Source of the DNA: Neptuniibacter victor
Lineage (GTDB): Bacteria; Pseudomonadota; Gammaproteobacteria; Pseudomonadales; Balneatricaceae
Direction: 5' to 3'
DNA: 64,000 nt
Assembly: GCA_027943745.1 (NCBI GenBank)
Contig: AP025763.1
Coordinates: forward strand, 310,001-374,000
The translations under genes were made by a program, and so were the position numbers. Of this stretch, positions 45,550 to 57,695 are shown piece by piece. The stretch's first letter is position 1; the number at the start of each line of letters is the position of its first letter. The notes under the pieces are model-generated. The model had not been told where the DNA came from, searched no databases, and was given only the letters and a program-made list of their open reading frames with translations.

Positions 45550-45620
45550 ATCAATAAATAACAAAGAGTTATCTATTGGGTTGAGGGTTTTTTTAAGCGT
45601 TTTGACCCTATCAAACAGGG

Positions 45621-45657
45621 TTTGGAATTTGTTCCAAATCCACTTCGCGTGTAGAAT
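45621..45657 (+). promoter_or_regulatory. Candidate gltB promoter with overlapping inverted repeat
   Basis: TTGTTC (45629-45634), a 17-base spacer and TAGAAT (45652-45657). A perfect 7-bp inverted repeat TTTGGAA/TTCCAAA (45621-45638, loop TTTG) overlaps the -35 element and could be an operator. This is a by-eye match; the hexamers are not close to consensus. Confidence 0.35.
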
Positions 45658-45749
45658 ATCTGTCCCTTTTTGCTGAGTGGCGCACATATTGCAGCAAAAA
45701 GAATAATTAAGATATTGATTTCTAAGTATTTTTTAAGTGGGAATGGCTT

Positions 45750-48700
45750 ATGAGCAAAGGTCTTTATCGCCCCGGTGAATTCAAAGATAACTGTGGCTTT
45801 GGCCTTATGGCACACATGCAAGGTCAAGCAAGTCACGATCTGCTAGAAAAGGCGATCGAAGCACTTGCGTGCATGACACACCGTGGGGGTATCGCTGCAG
45901 ATGGTAAAACAGGTGACGGTTGTGGCCTGTTGATGCAGAAACCTGATAGCTTCTTGCGCACCGTCGCTAAAGAAGAATTGGGCACCGAGCTAGGCGAATT
46001 TTATGCAGTAGGTATGGTGTTTTTACCGCGTGATGCAGCGAAAGCTGATGCCGCGCGTGAAGCGGTAAATACTGCGATTACTAACGAAGGTTTGGGGGTT
46101 GCTGGCTGGCGTGTTGTGCCAACCGATGATGCTTGTTTAGGACCTATTGCAAAGGATACGTTGCCTCTTATCGAGCAGGTTTTCATTACTGCTGGCGGTA
46201 AGACCGAGCGCGAACTAGCGATAAGCTTGTTTGTTGCGCGTCGTAAGTCCGAACTTGCTATGGCGGCTGATCAGGATTTCTACATCTGTAGTTTTTCTGA
46301 CAAAGTTATCTCTTATAAAGGGTTAACGATGCCAGTGGATCTGCCTGTCTTTTATCAAGACTTAGCTGATCCTCGCCTAGAGACAGCAGTTTGTACTTAT
46401 CATCAGCGCTTCTCTACAAATACAGCTCCGCGTTGGCCGTTAGCTCAGCCGTTCCGTTTCTTGGCTCATAATGGCGAGATCAACACTGTTGATGGTAACC
46501 GAAACTGGGCGAAAGCACGTGCTAGCAAATTTGCGACTGATCTATTGCCTAACTTAGATGAGCTGCAGCCTATTGTGAATACAACTGGCTCTGACTCCTC
46601 CAGCATGGATAATATGTTGGAGTTCCTACTCGTAGGCGGCATGGATCTGTATCGCGCAGTGCGTATGATTGTTCCGCCTGCGTGGCAAAATGTTGAAACA
46701 ATGGATGCTGATCTTCGTGCATTCTACGATTTCAATTCTATGCATATGGAACCGTGGGATGGTCCTGCTGGTATGGTAATGACCGATGGTCGTTTTGCTG
46801 TATGTATGCTGGATCGAAATGGTTTACGCCCATCCCGTTGGGTAATGACTAAGCAAGGCTATATCTGTACTGCATCAGAGATTGGTGTGTTTAGTTATAA
46901 GCCTGAAGATATCGTAGCTCAAGGTCGTGTAGGACCAGGTCAAATTTTAGCGATAGATACTGAAACTGGCGATGTACTACATACCCAGGATGTTGATAAT
47001 CGTTTGAAAGCGGCACAGCCATATAAAAAATGGTTAAGAGAGAATGCGCTTCGATTAGAACAAACCATGGACTTGGAAGAAGAGTCGAAATCATTTGTAG
47101 AGATGTCTGCAGATGAAGTTAAGACTCATATGAAAATGTTCCAAGTGACATTTGAAGAACGTGATCAGATTTTACGTCCATTAGGTGAAAGCGGCATGGA
47201 AGCTATTGGCTCCATGGGCGATGATAAGCCAATGGCGGTATTATCGCATCGTGTTCGTTCTGTCTATGATTACTTCCGTCAGCAGTTTGCTCAGGTTACC
47301 AACCCGCCAATCGATCCTCTACGTGAAGCGATAGTGATGTCGTTGGAAACGTGTATTGGTGCAGAACAAAATGTATTTGAAGAAACTGCAGAGCATGCGC
47401 GTCGAGTCATATTAACGACGCCGGTATTGTCCGCAAGCAAATTTAACCGTTTGCGAGATAATCAAGAAGCTGGTTTTGAAGTTGTTCAGATCGATCTGAA
47501 TTACAACCCTGAAGAACAGACGCTGGCTGAAGCTATTGATAGCATTGCTGATCAAGCGGAGCAGTCTGCGCGCGATGGTAAAGTAATTATCATCCTGACC
47601 GATGCTAAAATTGCACGTGGTAGTATCCCTGTGCATGCAGCATTGGCTACCGGTGCAGTGCACCACCGTTTGGTTGATAAAGGTCTTCGTTGCGATTCCA
47701 ACTTGATTGTTGAAAGTGGCACGGTTCGTGATCCGCATCATTTTGCTGTTTTATTTGGTTTCGGTGCTACCGCTGTTTATCCTTATTTGGCATATCGTGT
47801 TCTTAATGACCTATGTGCGGCGGGTGAAATCCAGATTGAGGCGTTACAGTCTCATGAGAATTACCGTAAAGGCATCAATAAAGGCTTAATGAAGATCCTA
47901 TCTAAGATGGGTATCTCTACGATTGCTTCATATCGCGGTGCACAACTGTTTGAAGCGATAGGATTGAGCTCTGAAGTGGTGGATACATGCTTCAAGGGCG
48001 TTACCAGCCGTATTGAAGGTGCTCGTTTTGAGGACTTCCAGTTTGAGCAGGGTTTATTAGCTAAGGAAGCTTGGACTGCGCGTAAGCCAATTCAAGCGGG
48101 TGGCCTGCTGAAATATAAGCATGATGGTGAATATCATGCTTATAACCCAGATGTTGTTCGTACAATTCATGAAGCCGTTGAAACGGGTAACCCTGAAGCT
48201 TATCAGCGTTATGCTGATCTGGTTAATAATCGGGGTTATGCGACACTGCGAGACATGCTAGGTCTGCGAAAAGATGTCGAATCTATCTCTATTGATGAAG
48301 TAGAGCCAGTTGAAGAGATCTTCAAACGTTTTGATTCTGCGGCGATGTCGTTGGGTGCATTGTCACCTGAAGCTCATGAATCTCTAGCGGTTGCAATGAA
48401 CGAGCTTGGCGGTCGTTCAAATTCAGGTGAGGGTGGCGAAGACGCTGCTCGTCACGGAACAATGAAGCGTTCTAAGATTAAGCAGGTAGCATCGGGCCGC
48501 TTTGGTGTGACGCCGGAATACCTGTCTAATGCTGAAGTGATGCAGATTAAAGTAGCTCAAGGTGCTAAGCCGGGTGAAGGTGGGCAGCTTCCAGGTGGTA
48601 AGGTGAATAGCCTTATTGCACGCCTACGTTATTCCGTGCCAGGCGTTACTCTAATTTCGCCTCCACCTCATCATGATATCTATTCGATTGAAGATTTGGC

Positions 48701-50201
48701 GCAGCTGATTTTCGATCTGAAACAGGTGAATCCTGAGGCGTTAGTATCAGTGAAATTGGTATCTCGTCCAGGTGTCGGAACCATTGCCTGTGGTGTAGCT
48801 AAGGCGTATGCCGATCTGATCACTATCTCTGGTTATGATGGTGGTACAGCAGCATCACCGATGACGTCTATCCATTATGCCGGTTCTCCGTGGGAGCTTG
48901 GCCTAGCAGATGCGCATCAGTCTCTTCGCGGTAACCAGCTGCGCGGTAAAATCCGTCTGCAGACTGATGGTGGTTTGAAAACAGGGCTAGACGTAATTAA
49001 GGGCGCTATCCTAGGTGCTGAGAGCTTTGGTTTCGGTACTATGCCAATGGTTGCATTAGGTTGTAAATATCTTCGTATTTGCCACCTGAACAACTGTGCG
49101 ACTGGTGTTGCTACTCAAAACGATAAGCTGCGTGATGAGCATTTCCGCGGTACGGTTGAAATGGTGAAAAACTTCTTCCGCTTTGTGGCTGAAGAAACAC
49201 GTCAGTTGATGGCTCAGTTGGGCGTTCGTACTCTGGAAGAGCTTGTTGGTCGTGTTGATCTTCTTGAAGCGCTAGAGGGTGACACACCTCGCCAGAAAAA
49301 CTTAGATTTGAGCCCTATCTTGGGTTCTGCGGGTGATGAATTCCCTAATACATGTCAGGTTGAGCGAAATGAACCGTATGATATGGCTGAGCTGAATACG
49401 CAGATGATTGAGTTAACTCAGTCTGCGATTGATGCGAAAGCTGGCGGTGAGTGGGAGCTGACGATTACCAACTGTGATCGTTCAGTCGGTGCGCGTACTT
49501 CCGGTGCTATTGCTAAGAAACATGGCAATTTAGGCATGAACAATCAGCCTATTACCTTTAATTTCAAAGGTCATGCGGGACAGTCCTTCGGTGTCTGGAA
49601 TGCGGGTGGTCAGAACTTGTATTTACAAGGTGATGCCAATGACTACGTAGGTAAAGGCATGGCTGGCGGTAAAATCGTCATTCGTCCATTTGATGAAGTG
49701 ACCTTTAAATCGAATGAGACGGCCATCATGGGTAATACCTGTTTGTATGGTGCAACGGGCGGTAAGCTTTTTGCAGCGGGTCAAGCGGGCGAGCGTTTCG
49801 GCGTACGTAACTCTGGTGTACATGCTGTTGTCGAAGGTGCAGGCGATCACTGTTGTGAATATATGACGGGTGGTTTAGTTACTGTGCTAGGTCAAACTGG
49901 TTATAACTTCGGTGCTGGTATGACAGGTGGTTTTGCTTATGTATTAGATGCTGATAACAGCTTTGTGGATAAGTATAACCACGAGTTGGTTGAGATCCAG
50001 CGTATACATACCGAAAGTATGGAAGCGTACAAAAATCATCTTCGTTCAGTAATCATTGAATTCACTAAAGAGACTGGTAGTGCGTGGGGGCAAGAGATCA
50101 TCGACAATCTAGATGATTATATCGGCCGATTCTGGTTGGTTAAGCCTAAGGCTGCTAGCTTGAATGACCTGCTAACTAGTATTCGAACTCGTCCAGAATA
50201 A
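45750..50201 (+). CDS. gltB: Glutamate synthase (NADPH), large subunit
   Basis: 1483 residues. It transfers the amide of glutamine to 2-oxoglutarate, making two glutamates. The N-terminal propeptide (1-14) would be cut to expose the nucleophile Cys15 in DNCGFG, which starts the glutaminase domain. The central domain, the FMN-binding synthase domain (from about 850, with [12 protein letters not shown] and [10 protein letters not shown]), the [3Fe-4S] ligands in CRICHLNNC and the C-terminal beta-helix ([17 protein letters not shown]) are all intact. gltD follows after 84 bases. Confidence 0.98.
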   Translation: MSKGLYRPGEFKDNCGFGLMAHMQGQASHDLLEKAIEALACMTHRGGIAADGKTGDGCGLLMQKPDSFLRTVAKEELGTELGEFYAVGMVFLPRDAAKADAAREAVNTAITNEGLGVAGWRVVPTDDACLGPIAKDTLPLIEQVFITAGGKTERELAISLFVARRKSELAMAADQDFYICSFSDKVISYKGLTMPVDLPVFYQDLADPRLETAVCTYHQRFSTNTAPRWPLAQPFRFLAHNGEINTVDGNRNWAKARASKFATDLLPNLDELQPIVNTTGSDSSSMDNMLEFLLVGGMDLYRAVRMIVPPAWQNVETMDADLRAFYDFNSMHMEPWDGPAGMVMTDGRFAVCMLDRNGLRPSRWVMTKQGYICTASEIGVFSYKPEDIVAQGRVGPGQILAIDTETGDVLHTQDVDNRLKAAQPYKKWLRENALRLEQTMDLEEESKSFVEMSADEVKTHMKMFQVTFEERDQILRPLGESGMEAIGSMGDDKPMAVLSHRVRSVYDYFRQQFAQVTNPPIDPLREAIVMSLETCIGAEQNVFEETAEHARRVILTTPVLSASKFNRLRDNQEAGFEVVQIDLNYNPEEQTLAEAIDSIADQAEQSARDGKVIIILTDAKIARGSIPVHAALATGAVHHRLVDKGLRCDSNLIVESGTVRDPHHFAVLFGFGATAVYPYLAYRVLNDLCAAGEIQIEALQSHENYRKGINKGLMKILSKMGISTIASYRGAQLFEAIGLSSEVVDTCFKGVTSRIEGARFEDFQFEQGLLAKEAWTARKPIQAGGLLKYKHDGEYHAYNPDVVRTIHEAVETGNPEAYQRYADLVNNRGYATLRDMLGLRKDVESISIDEVEPVEEIFKRFDSAAMSLGALSPEAHESLAVAMNELGGRSNSGEGGEDAARHGTMKRSKIKQVASGRFGVTPEYLSNAEVMQIKVAQGAKPGEGGQLPGGKVNSLIARLRYSVPGVTLISPPPHHDIYSIEDLAQLIFDLKQVNPEALVSVKLVSRPGVGTIACGVAKAYADLITISGYDGGTAASPMTSIHYAGSPWELGLADAHQSLRGNQLRGKIRLQTDGGLKTGLDVIKGAILGAESFGFGTMPMVALGCKYLRICHLNNCATGVATQNDKLRDEHFRGTVEMVKNFFRFVAEETRQLMAQLGVRTLEELVGRVDLLEALEGDTPRQKNLDLSPILGSAGDEFPNTCQVERNEPYDMAELNTQMIELTQSAIDAKAGGEWELTITNCDRSVGARTSGAIAKKHGNLGMNNQPITFNFKGHAGQSFGVWNAGGQNLYLQGDANDYVGKGMAGGKIVIRPFDEVTFKSNETAIMGNTCLYGATGGKLFAAGQAGERFGVRNSGVHAVVEGAGDHCCEYMTGGLVTVLGQTGYNFGAGMTGGFAYVLDADNSFVDKYNHELVEIQRIHTESMEAYKNHLRSVIIEFTKETGSAWGQEIIDNLDDYIGRFWLVKPKAASLNDLLTSIRTRPE

Positions 50202-50258
50202 ATGACGCGTTTTATTTAGTAGATGAAGAGTAATCCGCAACCTCCTAAACATAGTTAG

Positions 50259-51707
<1,449 letters not shown>

Positions 51708-51726
51708 GCCGTTTTCCTCTGTTTTA

Positions 51727-51755
51727 TAAAAAAGGCCGCTTAGCGGCCTTTTTTG
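51727..51755. terminator. Bidirectional terminator after gltD
   Basis: AAAAAGGCCGCT pairs with AGCGGCCTTTTT around a very short loop, with an A-run before and a T-run after. It serves gltD on the plus strand and the lipoprotein gene on the minus strand. Confidence 0.88.
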
Positions 51756-51765
51756 TTCTTTCGAT

Positions 51766-52215
51766 TTAAAAAAAGGTTTCAGCTTGCGCTATTTTTTGAT
51801 GGATTAGCATTAGAAATTGATTAATAGCCAAGCCGGCACCGCTTTCGGAGTTGGGGTAAGACTCGCTAATCAGTTCACGGCTTCTTCTTGAGACCGTTAA
51901 TTGGTACTTACTTTCAGGATTTGAATTGTTTATTTTGCTGGTGATTCTTAAGCCTTGTGTTTCAGTAGGTAGCTGCGTAGAGGAAATGATTTTCGTAGCG
52001 CCATATAGTTTTAAGCGGGCCTTCAGTTGGTCGTTGAAGTGATTAATTTGCGTTGTATTACTTTTTGTTGATGACGTTATTAGCCAGATGGTTTCCTGTT
52101 TGAAGACAGCAAGGTGTTGTGGGGCAATAGGCTGTTTTTTTGCGGGCTGGCTTTGGCACCCTGTCAGCAAGATAGAAATCAGCAGTGTAATAAATAGGTG
52201 ACGGAGAGCTGTCAT
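51766..52215 (-). CDS. Putative lipoprotein of unknown function
   Basis: 149 residues. The signal peptide ends in a lipobox LLTGC (Cys20), giving a membrane-anchored protein. The mature part has SRRSRELISESYPNS and a closing helix, with no recognised domain. It is divergent from hemE and convergent with gltD. It could be restricted to close relatives. Confidence 0.65.
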   Translation of the reverse strand: MTALRHLFITLLISILLTGCQSQPAKKQPIAPQHLAVFKQETIWLITSSTKSNTTQINHFNDQLKARLKLYGATKIISSTQLPTETQGLRITSKINNSNPESKYQLTVSRRSRELISESYPNSESGAGLAINQFLMLIHQKIAQAETFF

Positions 52216-52317
52216 TTATTGATTCGCAAATTGTTTGCTCATTTACAGGTAATTCCTATCAGAAATCGTTAGAATATCGACCAATCCGAATTTACAAGAT
52301 ATAAGTGGCTGACACAA

Positions 52318-53385
52318 ATGGCTGAATTAAAAAACGATCGTTTCTTACGTGCTCTTCTTCGTGAACCTGTTGATGCAACTCCAGTGTGGATGATGCGTCA
52401 GGCGGGACGTTACCTACCTGAATACAGAGAGACGCGTGCGCAGGCAGGTGACTTTCTTAGCCTTTGCAAAAATAAAGAGCTTGCGTGTGAAGTAACGATT
52501 CAGCCATTGGAGCGGTATGACTTAGACGCGGCTATTCTATTTTCTGATATTTTGACTATTCCTGATGCGATGGGACTTGGTCTTTATTTCGAGGTAGGGG
52601 AAGGCCCGCGCTTCAAAAAAATTATTCGTACCGAAAAAGATGTAGCTGATCTGCCTATTCCAGATGCTGCTTCAGATCTCGATTATGTAATGAATGCAGT
52701 AAAAGAGATTCGTCGTGAACTTAACGGTCGAGTTCCTTTGATCGGTTTTTCTGGTAGCCCTTGGACGTTGGCGACCTATATGGTTGAAGGGGGTTCCAGT
52801 AAGGACTTCCGTCATGTCAAACAGATGATGTACGCAACGCCTGAAATCATGCATGCGTTGCTGGATAAGTTGGCTCAGTCGGTCACGACTTACCTGAATG
52901 AGCAGATTCTTTCCGGTGCTCAAGCCGTTCAGATTTTTGATACATGGGGTGGGGCATTAAGTGGCCCTTGCTATCAAGAGTTTTCCCTCAAGTATATGAA
53001 GCAGATCGTTGATGGCTTAATTCGAGAGCATGATGGCCGTAAAGTGCCTGTCATTATGTTTACAAAGAATGGCGGTCAGTGGTTGGAATCAATGGCTGAA
53101 GCGGGCCCTGATGCGCTGGGTTTAGATTGGACAACGGATATCGGTAATGCCCGCGCTCGCGTAGGTGATAAAGTGGCGTTGCAGGGTAACATGGACCCAA
53201 GTGTGCTTTATGCTCCCGCTAATCGTATCGAGCAGGAAGTCGAATTTATCCTGGGGCAGTATGGTAAAGGCCCAGGGCACGTGTTTAATCTAGGGCATGG
53301 TATTCATCAGTTTGTGGATCCCGCTCAACCGAAAGCATTCGTTGATGCAGTGCATGAACTGAGCGCGAAATATCATCAATCTTAA
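52318..53385 (+). CDS. hemE: Uroporphyrinogen decarboxylase
   Basis: 355 residues, the normal length. It removes four carboxyl groups from uroporphyrinogen III to give coproporphyrinogen III in haem synthesis. [17 protein letters not shown] holds the substrate arginines, [12 protein letters not shown] the key aspartate, and [12 protein letters not shown] and LGHGIHQ the rest of the active cleft. It is followed by its own terminator; HemJ acts later in the same pathway. Confidence 0.98.
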   Translation: MAELKNDRFLRALLREPVDATPVWMMRQAGRYLPEYRETRAQAGDFLSLCKNKELACEVTIQPLERYDLDAAILFSDILTIPDAMGLGLYFEVGEGPRFKKIIRTEKDVADLPIPDAASDLDYVMNAVKEIRRELNGRVPLIGFSGSPWTLATYMVEGGSSKDFRHVKQMMYATPEIMHALLDKLAQSVTTYLNEQILSGAQAVQIFDTWGGALSGPCYQEFSLKYMKQIVDGLIREHDGRKVPVIMFTKNGGQWLESMAEAGPDALGLDWTTDIGNARARVGDKVALQGNMDPSVLYAPANRIEQEVEFILGQYGKGPGHVFNLGHGIHQFVDPAQPKAFVDAVHELSAKYHQS

Positions 53386-53395
53386 TGTGAATTAT

Positions 53396-53418
53396 GAGGG
53401 CTTCGGTCCTCTTTTTTA
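53396..53418 (+). terminator. Terminator of hemE
   Basis: GAGGGC-TTCG-GTCCTC (53396-53411), a stem with a stable UUCG tetraloop, followed by a T-run. Confidence 0.88.
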
Positions 53419-53430
53419 TAAGTCAGAATT

Positions 53431-54159
53431 ATGAAACGTTTAACAGAATTATTAGAAAGTAATCGCCAGTGGGCGGAGAAGATAAGTAAAGAAGATCCTT
53501 TGTTTTTCGAAACATTAGCGCAGCAGCAAGCGCCAGAATATCTTTGGATTGGTTGTTCTGATAGTCGTGTACCTGCAAATGAGATTGTAGATATGTTACC
53601 AGGTGAGCTGTTCGTTCACCGTAATGTATCCAATCTGGTTGTGCATACCGACATGAACTGTATGTCGGTTATACAGTACGCCGTTGAGGTGCTCAAAGTT
53701 AAGCATATTATGGTGGTTGGCCATTATGGTTGTGGTGGGGTAAAAGCTGCGATCGAAACTGAGCCGCACGGTATGATTGATAATTGGTTACGAAATATTC
53801 GTAATGTTTATAAGAAGCATAGAGACCTACTGTCGGTATGGGATCATTCTCACCAGCAGTTGGATCGTCTTTGTGAGCTAAATGTTATAGAGCAAGCGTG
53901 TAATGTTTGTGACACTACTATCGTTCAGCAAGCTTGGGCAGCAGAGCAAGATCTAACGGTTCATGGTTGGATTTATGGGTTGAATGATGGGCTTGTAAAT
54001 GACCTTGAGTTCAATGCGTCAGCGGCTGAAGAGGTTGATCAGCAGTATGGTCTGGCGATCAGTAAAATAGAAAAGTTGCGTGAACTTGCTCAAGCATCTG
54101 AAAAAGACAATCAGAATGCTCGTACTTTATGGGATAAGGTGCGTTCTATCTTCAACTAA
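53431..54159 (+). CDS. can: Beta-class carbonic anhydrase
   Basis: 242 residues. It interconverts CO2 and bicarbonate. The zinc ligands and the active-site dyad are visible: Cys42, Asp44 and Arg46 in GCSDSR, His98 and Cys101 in GHYGCGG. The order and length fit the E. coli Can type. The last ~20 residues continue past the usual end with a Lys-rich helix. It is a single gene between two terminators. Confidence 0.95.
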   Translation: MKRLTELLESNRQWAEKISKEDPLFFETLAQQQAPEYLWIGCSDSRVPANEIVDMLPGELFVHRNVSNLVVHTDMNCMSVIQYAVEVLKVKHIMVVGHYGCGGVKAAIETEPHGMIDNWLRNIRNVYKKHRDLLSVWDHSHQQLDRLCELNVIEQACNVCDTTIVQQAWAAEQDLTVHGWIYGLNDGLVNDLEFNASAAEEVDQQYGLAISKIEKLRELAQASEKDNQNARTLWDKVRSIFN

Positions 54160-54198
54160 TAGAGTTGTTGAGGCTGGTTTGGTAAGTGAATACACAAT

Positions 54199-54231
54199 AA
54201 AAAAGGAAAGGCCTAGGCCTTTCCTTTTTTT
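54199..54231. terminator. Bidirectional terminator between can and metY
   Basis: A long palindrome centred on GGCCTAGGCC with A- and T-runs at the outer ends (AAAAAAGGAAAGGCC pairing with GGCCTTTCCTTTTTT). It serves both convergent genes. Confidence 0.9.
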
Positions 54232-54254
54232 ATGGGAGTTTGCTCCCTCAGTCT

Positions 54255-55532
54255 TTACGCTTCGACTGCTTGTAATGCTTGATCGATATCAGCAATCAGG
54301 TCATCAATATGCTCGATGCCGATTGATAAGCGAACCATCTCGGGTGATACGCCTGCGGAGGCAAGTTCTTCATCGTTCAATTGGCGATGAGTTGTTTCAG
54401 CAGGTATTGACGCGAGTGACTTACAGTCGCCGATGTTAACTAAGCGTAAGAAAATCTGAAGGGCATCATAAAACTGTCGAGTACCCTCGCGACCAGATTT
54501 GACGCCAAAGCTTAATATGCCGGATGCTTGTCCGTTCATATACTTTTGAGCTAGCGAGTAATCTGGGTGGCTTTCAAGTCCTGCGTATTTAACCCAGCTT
54601 ACTTGATCGTGGTTCTCTAAGAACTCTGCAATTTTCTGTGTATTTTCATTGATGCGTTCCATGCGAAGTGCAAGGGTTTCTAGTCCTTGCAGTAGTAAGA
54701 ACGCATTCATAGGGCTTAACGCTGCACCCATGTTTCGTAGAGGCACAACACGGCAGCGACCAATGAAGGCAGCAGGACCGAATGCTTCTGTGTAGACAAC
54801 GCCGTGATATGAAACATCAGGGCTATTAAGAAGCGGGAAGCGCTCGGCATTGTCGGCCCAAGGGAAGTTTCCAGAATCAATGACAAGCCCGCCTAAAGAG
54901 TTGCCATGACCGCCAATGTATTTGGTTGCTGCGGTAACAACAATGTCAGCACCCTGTTCTATTGGGCGCCAAAGCGCTGGACTTGGCACTGTGTTATCCA
55001 CAATAAGAGGGATGCCGTTACGGTGGGCAACTTCGGCAAGCTTCTCAATATCAGCGATGCCTCCAGATGGGTTACCAACAGATTCACAATAAATGCCTTT
55101 CGTGCGTTCATCTATTTGTGCTTCAATCGCTGCAAAGTCATCTTTATTTACAAAGCGACATTCGATGCCCTGGCGGGGCAGAGTATGCGCAAATAAATTA
55201 TAGGTGCCGCCGTATAGTTCACTCGTAGAGATAAAGTTGTCACCTGTCTCTGCCAGTGTCTGAATTGTGTACGTGATTGCAGCCATGCCTGAAGCAACGG
55301 CCAGAGCAGCAATACCGCCTTCCATCTCGGCAACGCGTTTTTCAAGAACGTCTGTTGTCGGATTCATTATGCGAGTGTAGATGTTGCCTGCGACTTTTAG
55401 ATCAAACAGGTCTGCGCCATGCTGTGCGTCGTCGAAGGCGTAAGATGTTGTTTGATAGATAGGAACAGCGGCTGATTTCGTTGTTGGATCGGTTTCGTAT
55501 CCGCCGTGTATCGCTACAGTTTCTAGCTTCAT
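54255..55532 (-). CDS. metY: O-acetylhomoserine sulfhydrylase
   Basis: 425 residues of the Cys/Met metabolism PLP family. The PLP lysine is in TAATKYIGGHG; VPIYQTTSYAF, RIMNPTTD and the SVGNPSGG segment are typical of the O-acetylhomoserine group. It makes homocysteine from O-acetylhomoserine and sulphide. The C-terminus ends SIGIEHIDDLIADIDQAL. O-succinylhomoserine sulfhydrylase (MetZ) is a close alternative but is usually shorter, at around 400 residues. Confidence 0.9.
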   Translation of the reverse strand: MKLETVAIHGGYETDPTTKSAAVPIYQTTSYAFDDAQHGADLFDLKVAGNIYTRIMNPTTDVLEKRVAEMEGGIAALAVASGMAAITYTIQTLAETGDNFISTSELYGGTYNLFAHTLPRQGIECRFVNKDDFAAIEAQIDERTKGIYCESVGNPSGGIADIEKLAEVAHRNGIPLIVDNTVPSPALWRPIEQGADIVVTAATKYIGGHGNSLGGLVIDSGNFPWADNAERFPLLNSPDVSYHGVVYTEAFGPAAFIGRCRVVPLRNMGAALSPMNAFLLLQGLETLALRMERINENTQKIAEFLENHDQVSWVKYAGLESHPDYSLAQKYMNGQASGILSFGVKSGREGTRQFYDALQIFLRLVNIGDCKSLASIPAETTHRQLNDEELASAGVSPEMVRLSIGIEHIDDLIADIDQALQAVEA

Positions 55533-55718
55533 TGTTTTCTCCTAGGGTGCAGGCCTGAATTATAGTTAGGGCAATGATTGTAGTGCATATATTGAATAAA
55601 TGAACCCGAAAATAGGTTTAGTTGTAAAGGTAAACCCGTATTGGTCAAAAAGTCTTTAGGTTATAGGGACTAGGTTGGGTAAAATTCGGTTAACGATGGC
55701 TTAGTTTGGAGAAATTGA

Positions 55719-57098
55719 ATGGCGCGTCAGAAAACAGCCTATGTGTGTAATGATTGCGGAGCTGATTACACTAAATGGCAGGGACAATGTACGGCATGTA
55801 ACGCTTGGAATACATTGGCTGAAGTGCGCCTGACTACAACTAAAGGTAGCGCCAATGAAGCGCGAAATGTGCGTTTTGATGGTTATGCAGGTGGTGCGAA
55901 TCAGCAGAAAGTAGTCAGCTTATCTGATGTCGCATTGGAGGAGATGCCACGCTTTTCATCTGGTGCTGGTGAGTTGGATCGGGTACTTGGTGGTGGTTTG
56001 GTTCCAGGGTCTGCTGTGCTGATGGGAGGGCACCCGGGTGCTGGTAAAAGTACACTGCTTTTGCAAACTATGTGTTATTTGGCAGAGCATATGCCGGCGT
56101 TGTATGTGACTGGCGAAGAGTCTTTGCAACAGGTAGCGATGCGTGCAAATCGCTTAGGTTTGCCAACGGCTCAGTTAAGGATGCTGTCTGAGACAAGCGT
56201 TGAATCTATATGTGAAACGGCGCAAACGCTGAAGCCAAAGGTCATGGTGATCGATTCAATCCAGGTGATGCATATGGCGGAAGTGCAATCAGCACCAGGT
56301 TCCGTTTCTCAAGTGAGGGAGTCCGCTGCGTACTTAACACGCTTTGCAAAACAAACGGGTACCGTGCTGTTTTTAGTTGGGCACGTTACTAAAGATGGCT
56401 CTTTGGCTGGCCCTAAAGTATTAGAGCATATGATCGATTGCTCTCTACAGTTGGAAGGGTCTGCCGACTCTCGTTTTAGGACATTACGCTCGCATAAAAA
56501 CCGTTTTGGGGCGGTAAATGAGTTGGGTGTTTTTGCAATGCTGGAAAACGGTTTGAAAGAGGTTAAAAACCCTAGTTCGATATTTTTGAGTCGCGCAGAA
56601 GGTCCGAGTCCAGGCAGTGTTGTCATGGTTGTGTGGGAAGGGACGCGTCCACTGTTAGTCGAAATTCAAGCCTTGGTTGATCAATCGCATATGAATAACC
56701 CTCGCCGTGTAGCGGTGGGGCTTGAGCAGAACCGCATGGCGATGTTGCTGGCAGTGCTACACCGTCATGGAGGTCTGATGACGGGCGATCAAGATGTCTT
56801 TGTTAACGTTGTTGGTGGTGTGAAGGTACTCGAGACGAGTGCGGATTTAGCGCTATTGTTGGCCGTTGTTTCTAGTTTTAGAGATCAAGCTTTGCCTCAT
56901 GATCTTATGGTGTTTGGCGAAGTTGGGCTGTCCGGCGAGATTCGACCTGTTCCAAATGGTCAGGAAAGAATTAGAGAGGCCGCTAAACATGGCTTTAAGC
57001 GTGCAATCGTTCCTAAAGGTAATGTGCCAAAGGAAGCATTGCAGGGTATGCAGATCGTAGCCGTTACAAAGTTGACCGAAGCGTTGGAAGCGCTTTAG
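55719..57098 (+). CDS. radA: DNA repair protein RadA (Sms)
   Basis: 459 residues. An N-terminal zinc finger (CNDCGADYTKWQGQCTAC), a RecA-like ATPase with Walker A GGHPGAGKST, the RadA-specific KNRFG motif, and a C-terminal Lon-protease-like domain (GGVKVLETSADLALLLAV, FGEVGLSGEIRP). It drives branch migration in recombination. It converges on mapZ, 7 bases apart, the same pairing as PA4609-PA4608 in P. aeruginosa. Confidence 0.97.
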   Translation: MARQKTAYVCNDCGADYTKWQGQCTACNAWNTLAEVRLTTTKGSANEARNVRFDGYAGGANQQKVVSLSDVALEEMPRFSSGAGELDRVLGGGLVPGSAVLMGGHPGAGKSTLLLQTMCYLAEHMPALYVTGEESLQQVAMRANRLGLPTAQLRMLSETSVESICETAQTLKPKVMVIDSIQVMHMAEVQSAPGSVSQVRESAAYLTRFAKQTGTVLFLVGHVTKDGSLAGPKVLEHMIDCSLQLEGSADSRFRTLRSHKNRFGAVNELGVFAMLENGLKEVKNPSSIFLSRAEGPSPGSVVMVVWEGTRPLLVEIQALVDQSHMNNPRRVAVGLEQNRMAMLLAVLHRHGGLMTGDQDVFVNVVGGVKVLETSADLALLLAVVSSFRDQALPHDLMVFGEVGLSGEIRPVPNGQERIREAAKHGFKRAIVPKGNVPKEALQGMQIVAVTKLTEALEAL

Positions 57099-57105
57099 TC
57101 ACACT

Positions 57106-57480
57106 CTAGTCATTGTCGAAAAAGTGATCTAGCTCGCGTTCCAACAGGGCTTCATCACCCAAATTGAGTTCGACCAGGCGTCGAAGCAGCGTTAGTGAAT
57201 CGATATCTAAGTTCTCAATAAGAAAGCCGTACTCTTGTTCTCTCTTGTGTGCGAGAGTCGCAGGGGTGCGGATCGCCACGTCATTACCTAGTAAGTGAAT
57301 GGTTGCTTCTACTTCGTGACCTATATCAAGTGCTAATGGCGTATCGCTTCTAACTAAGATGCCGTTAAAGGAAACATCTACAAGAGAAACGTGAAATGTA
57401 TTGTCTCCGCTTTTAAGCTCGGTTTTAGCATCGAAGCTAATACGGGTAAAGCGGCGGCGTTCATTGTCTTGTGTGCTCAC
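57106..57480 (-). CDS. mapZ: PilZ-domain c-di-GMP receptor, MapZ (PA4608) type
   Basis: 124 residues, almost only a PilZ domain. The c-di-GMP motif RRRFTR (8-13) is followed by DVSFNG (34-39). The C-terminal helix DSLTLLRRLVELNLGDEALLEREL closely matches what I recall of P. aeruginosa PA4608/MapZ, which binds c-di-GMP and then blocks the chemotaxis methyltransferase CheR1. Genome neighbour radA matches too. The CheR partner is inference. It is divergent from the diguanylate cyclase at 57696. Confidence 0.88.
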   Translation of the reverse strand: MSTQDNERRRFTRISFDAKTELKSGDNTFHVSLVDVSFNGILVRSDTPLALDIGHEVEATIHLLGNDVAIRTPATLAHKREQEYGFLIENLDIDSLTLLRRLVELNLGDEALLERELDHFFDND

Positions 57481-57695
57481 AATAAAAGTTCCTACAGTCT
57501 AAAAGCGATAACTTCATCTTATTATAGTCAGGGTTATAAAAGAAATAGGGATTTTGTAAAAAGCAGAAAATGCTTTGCAGGACAGTTGAATAGAGATATT
57601 CAAACATGTTTCTATAATGCTGAGCTATGTCAACGCACTGTTTATAGTGGACGTGTAAGGTCCAGCTTTCATAATAAAAACAAAACTGAGTGCTT

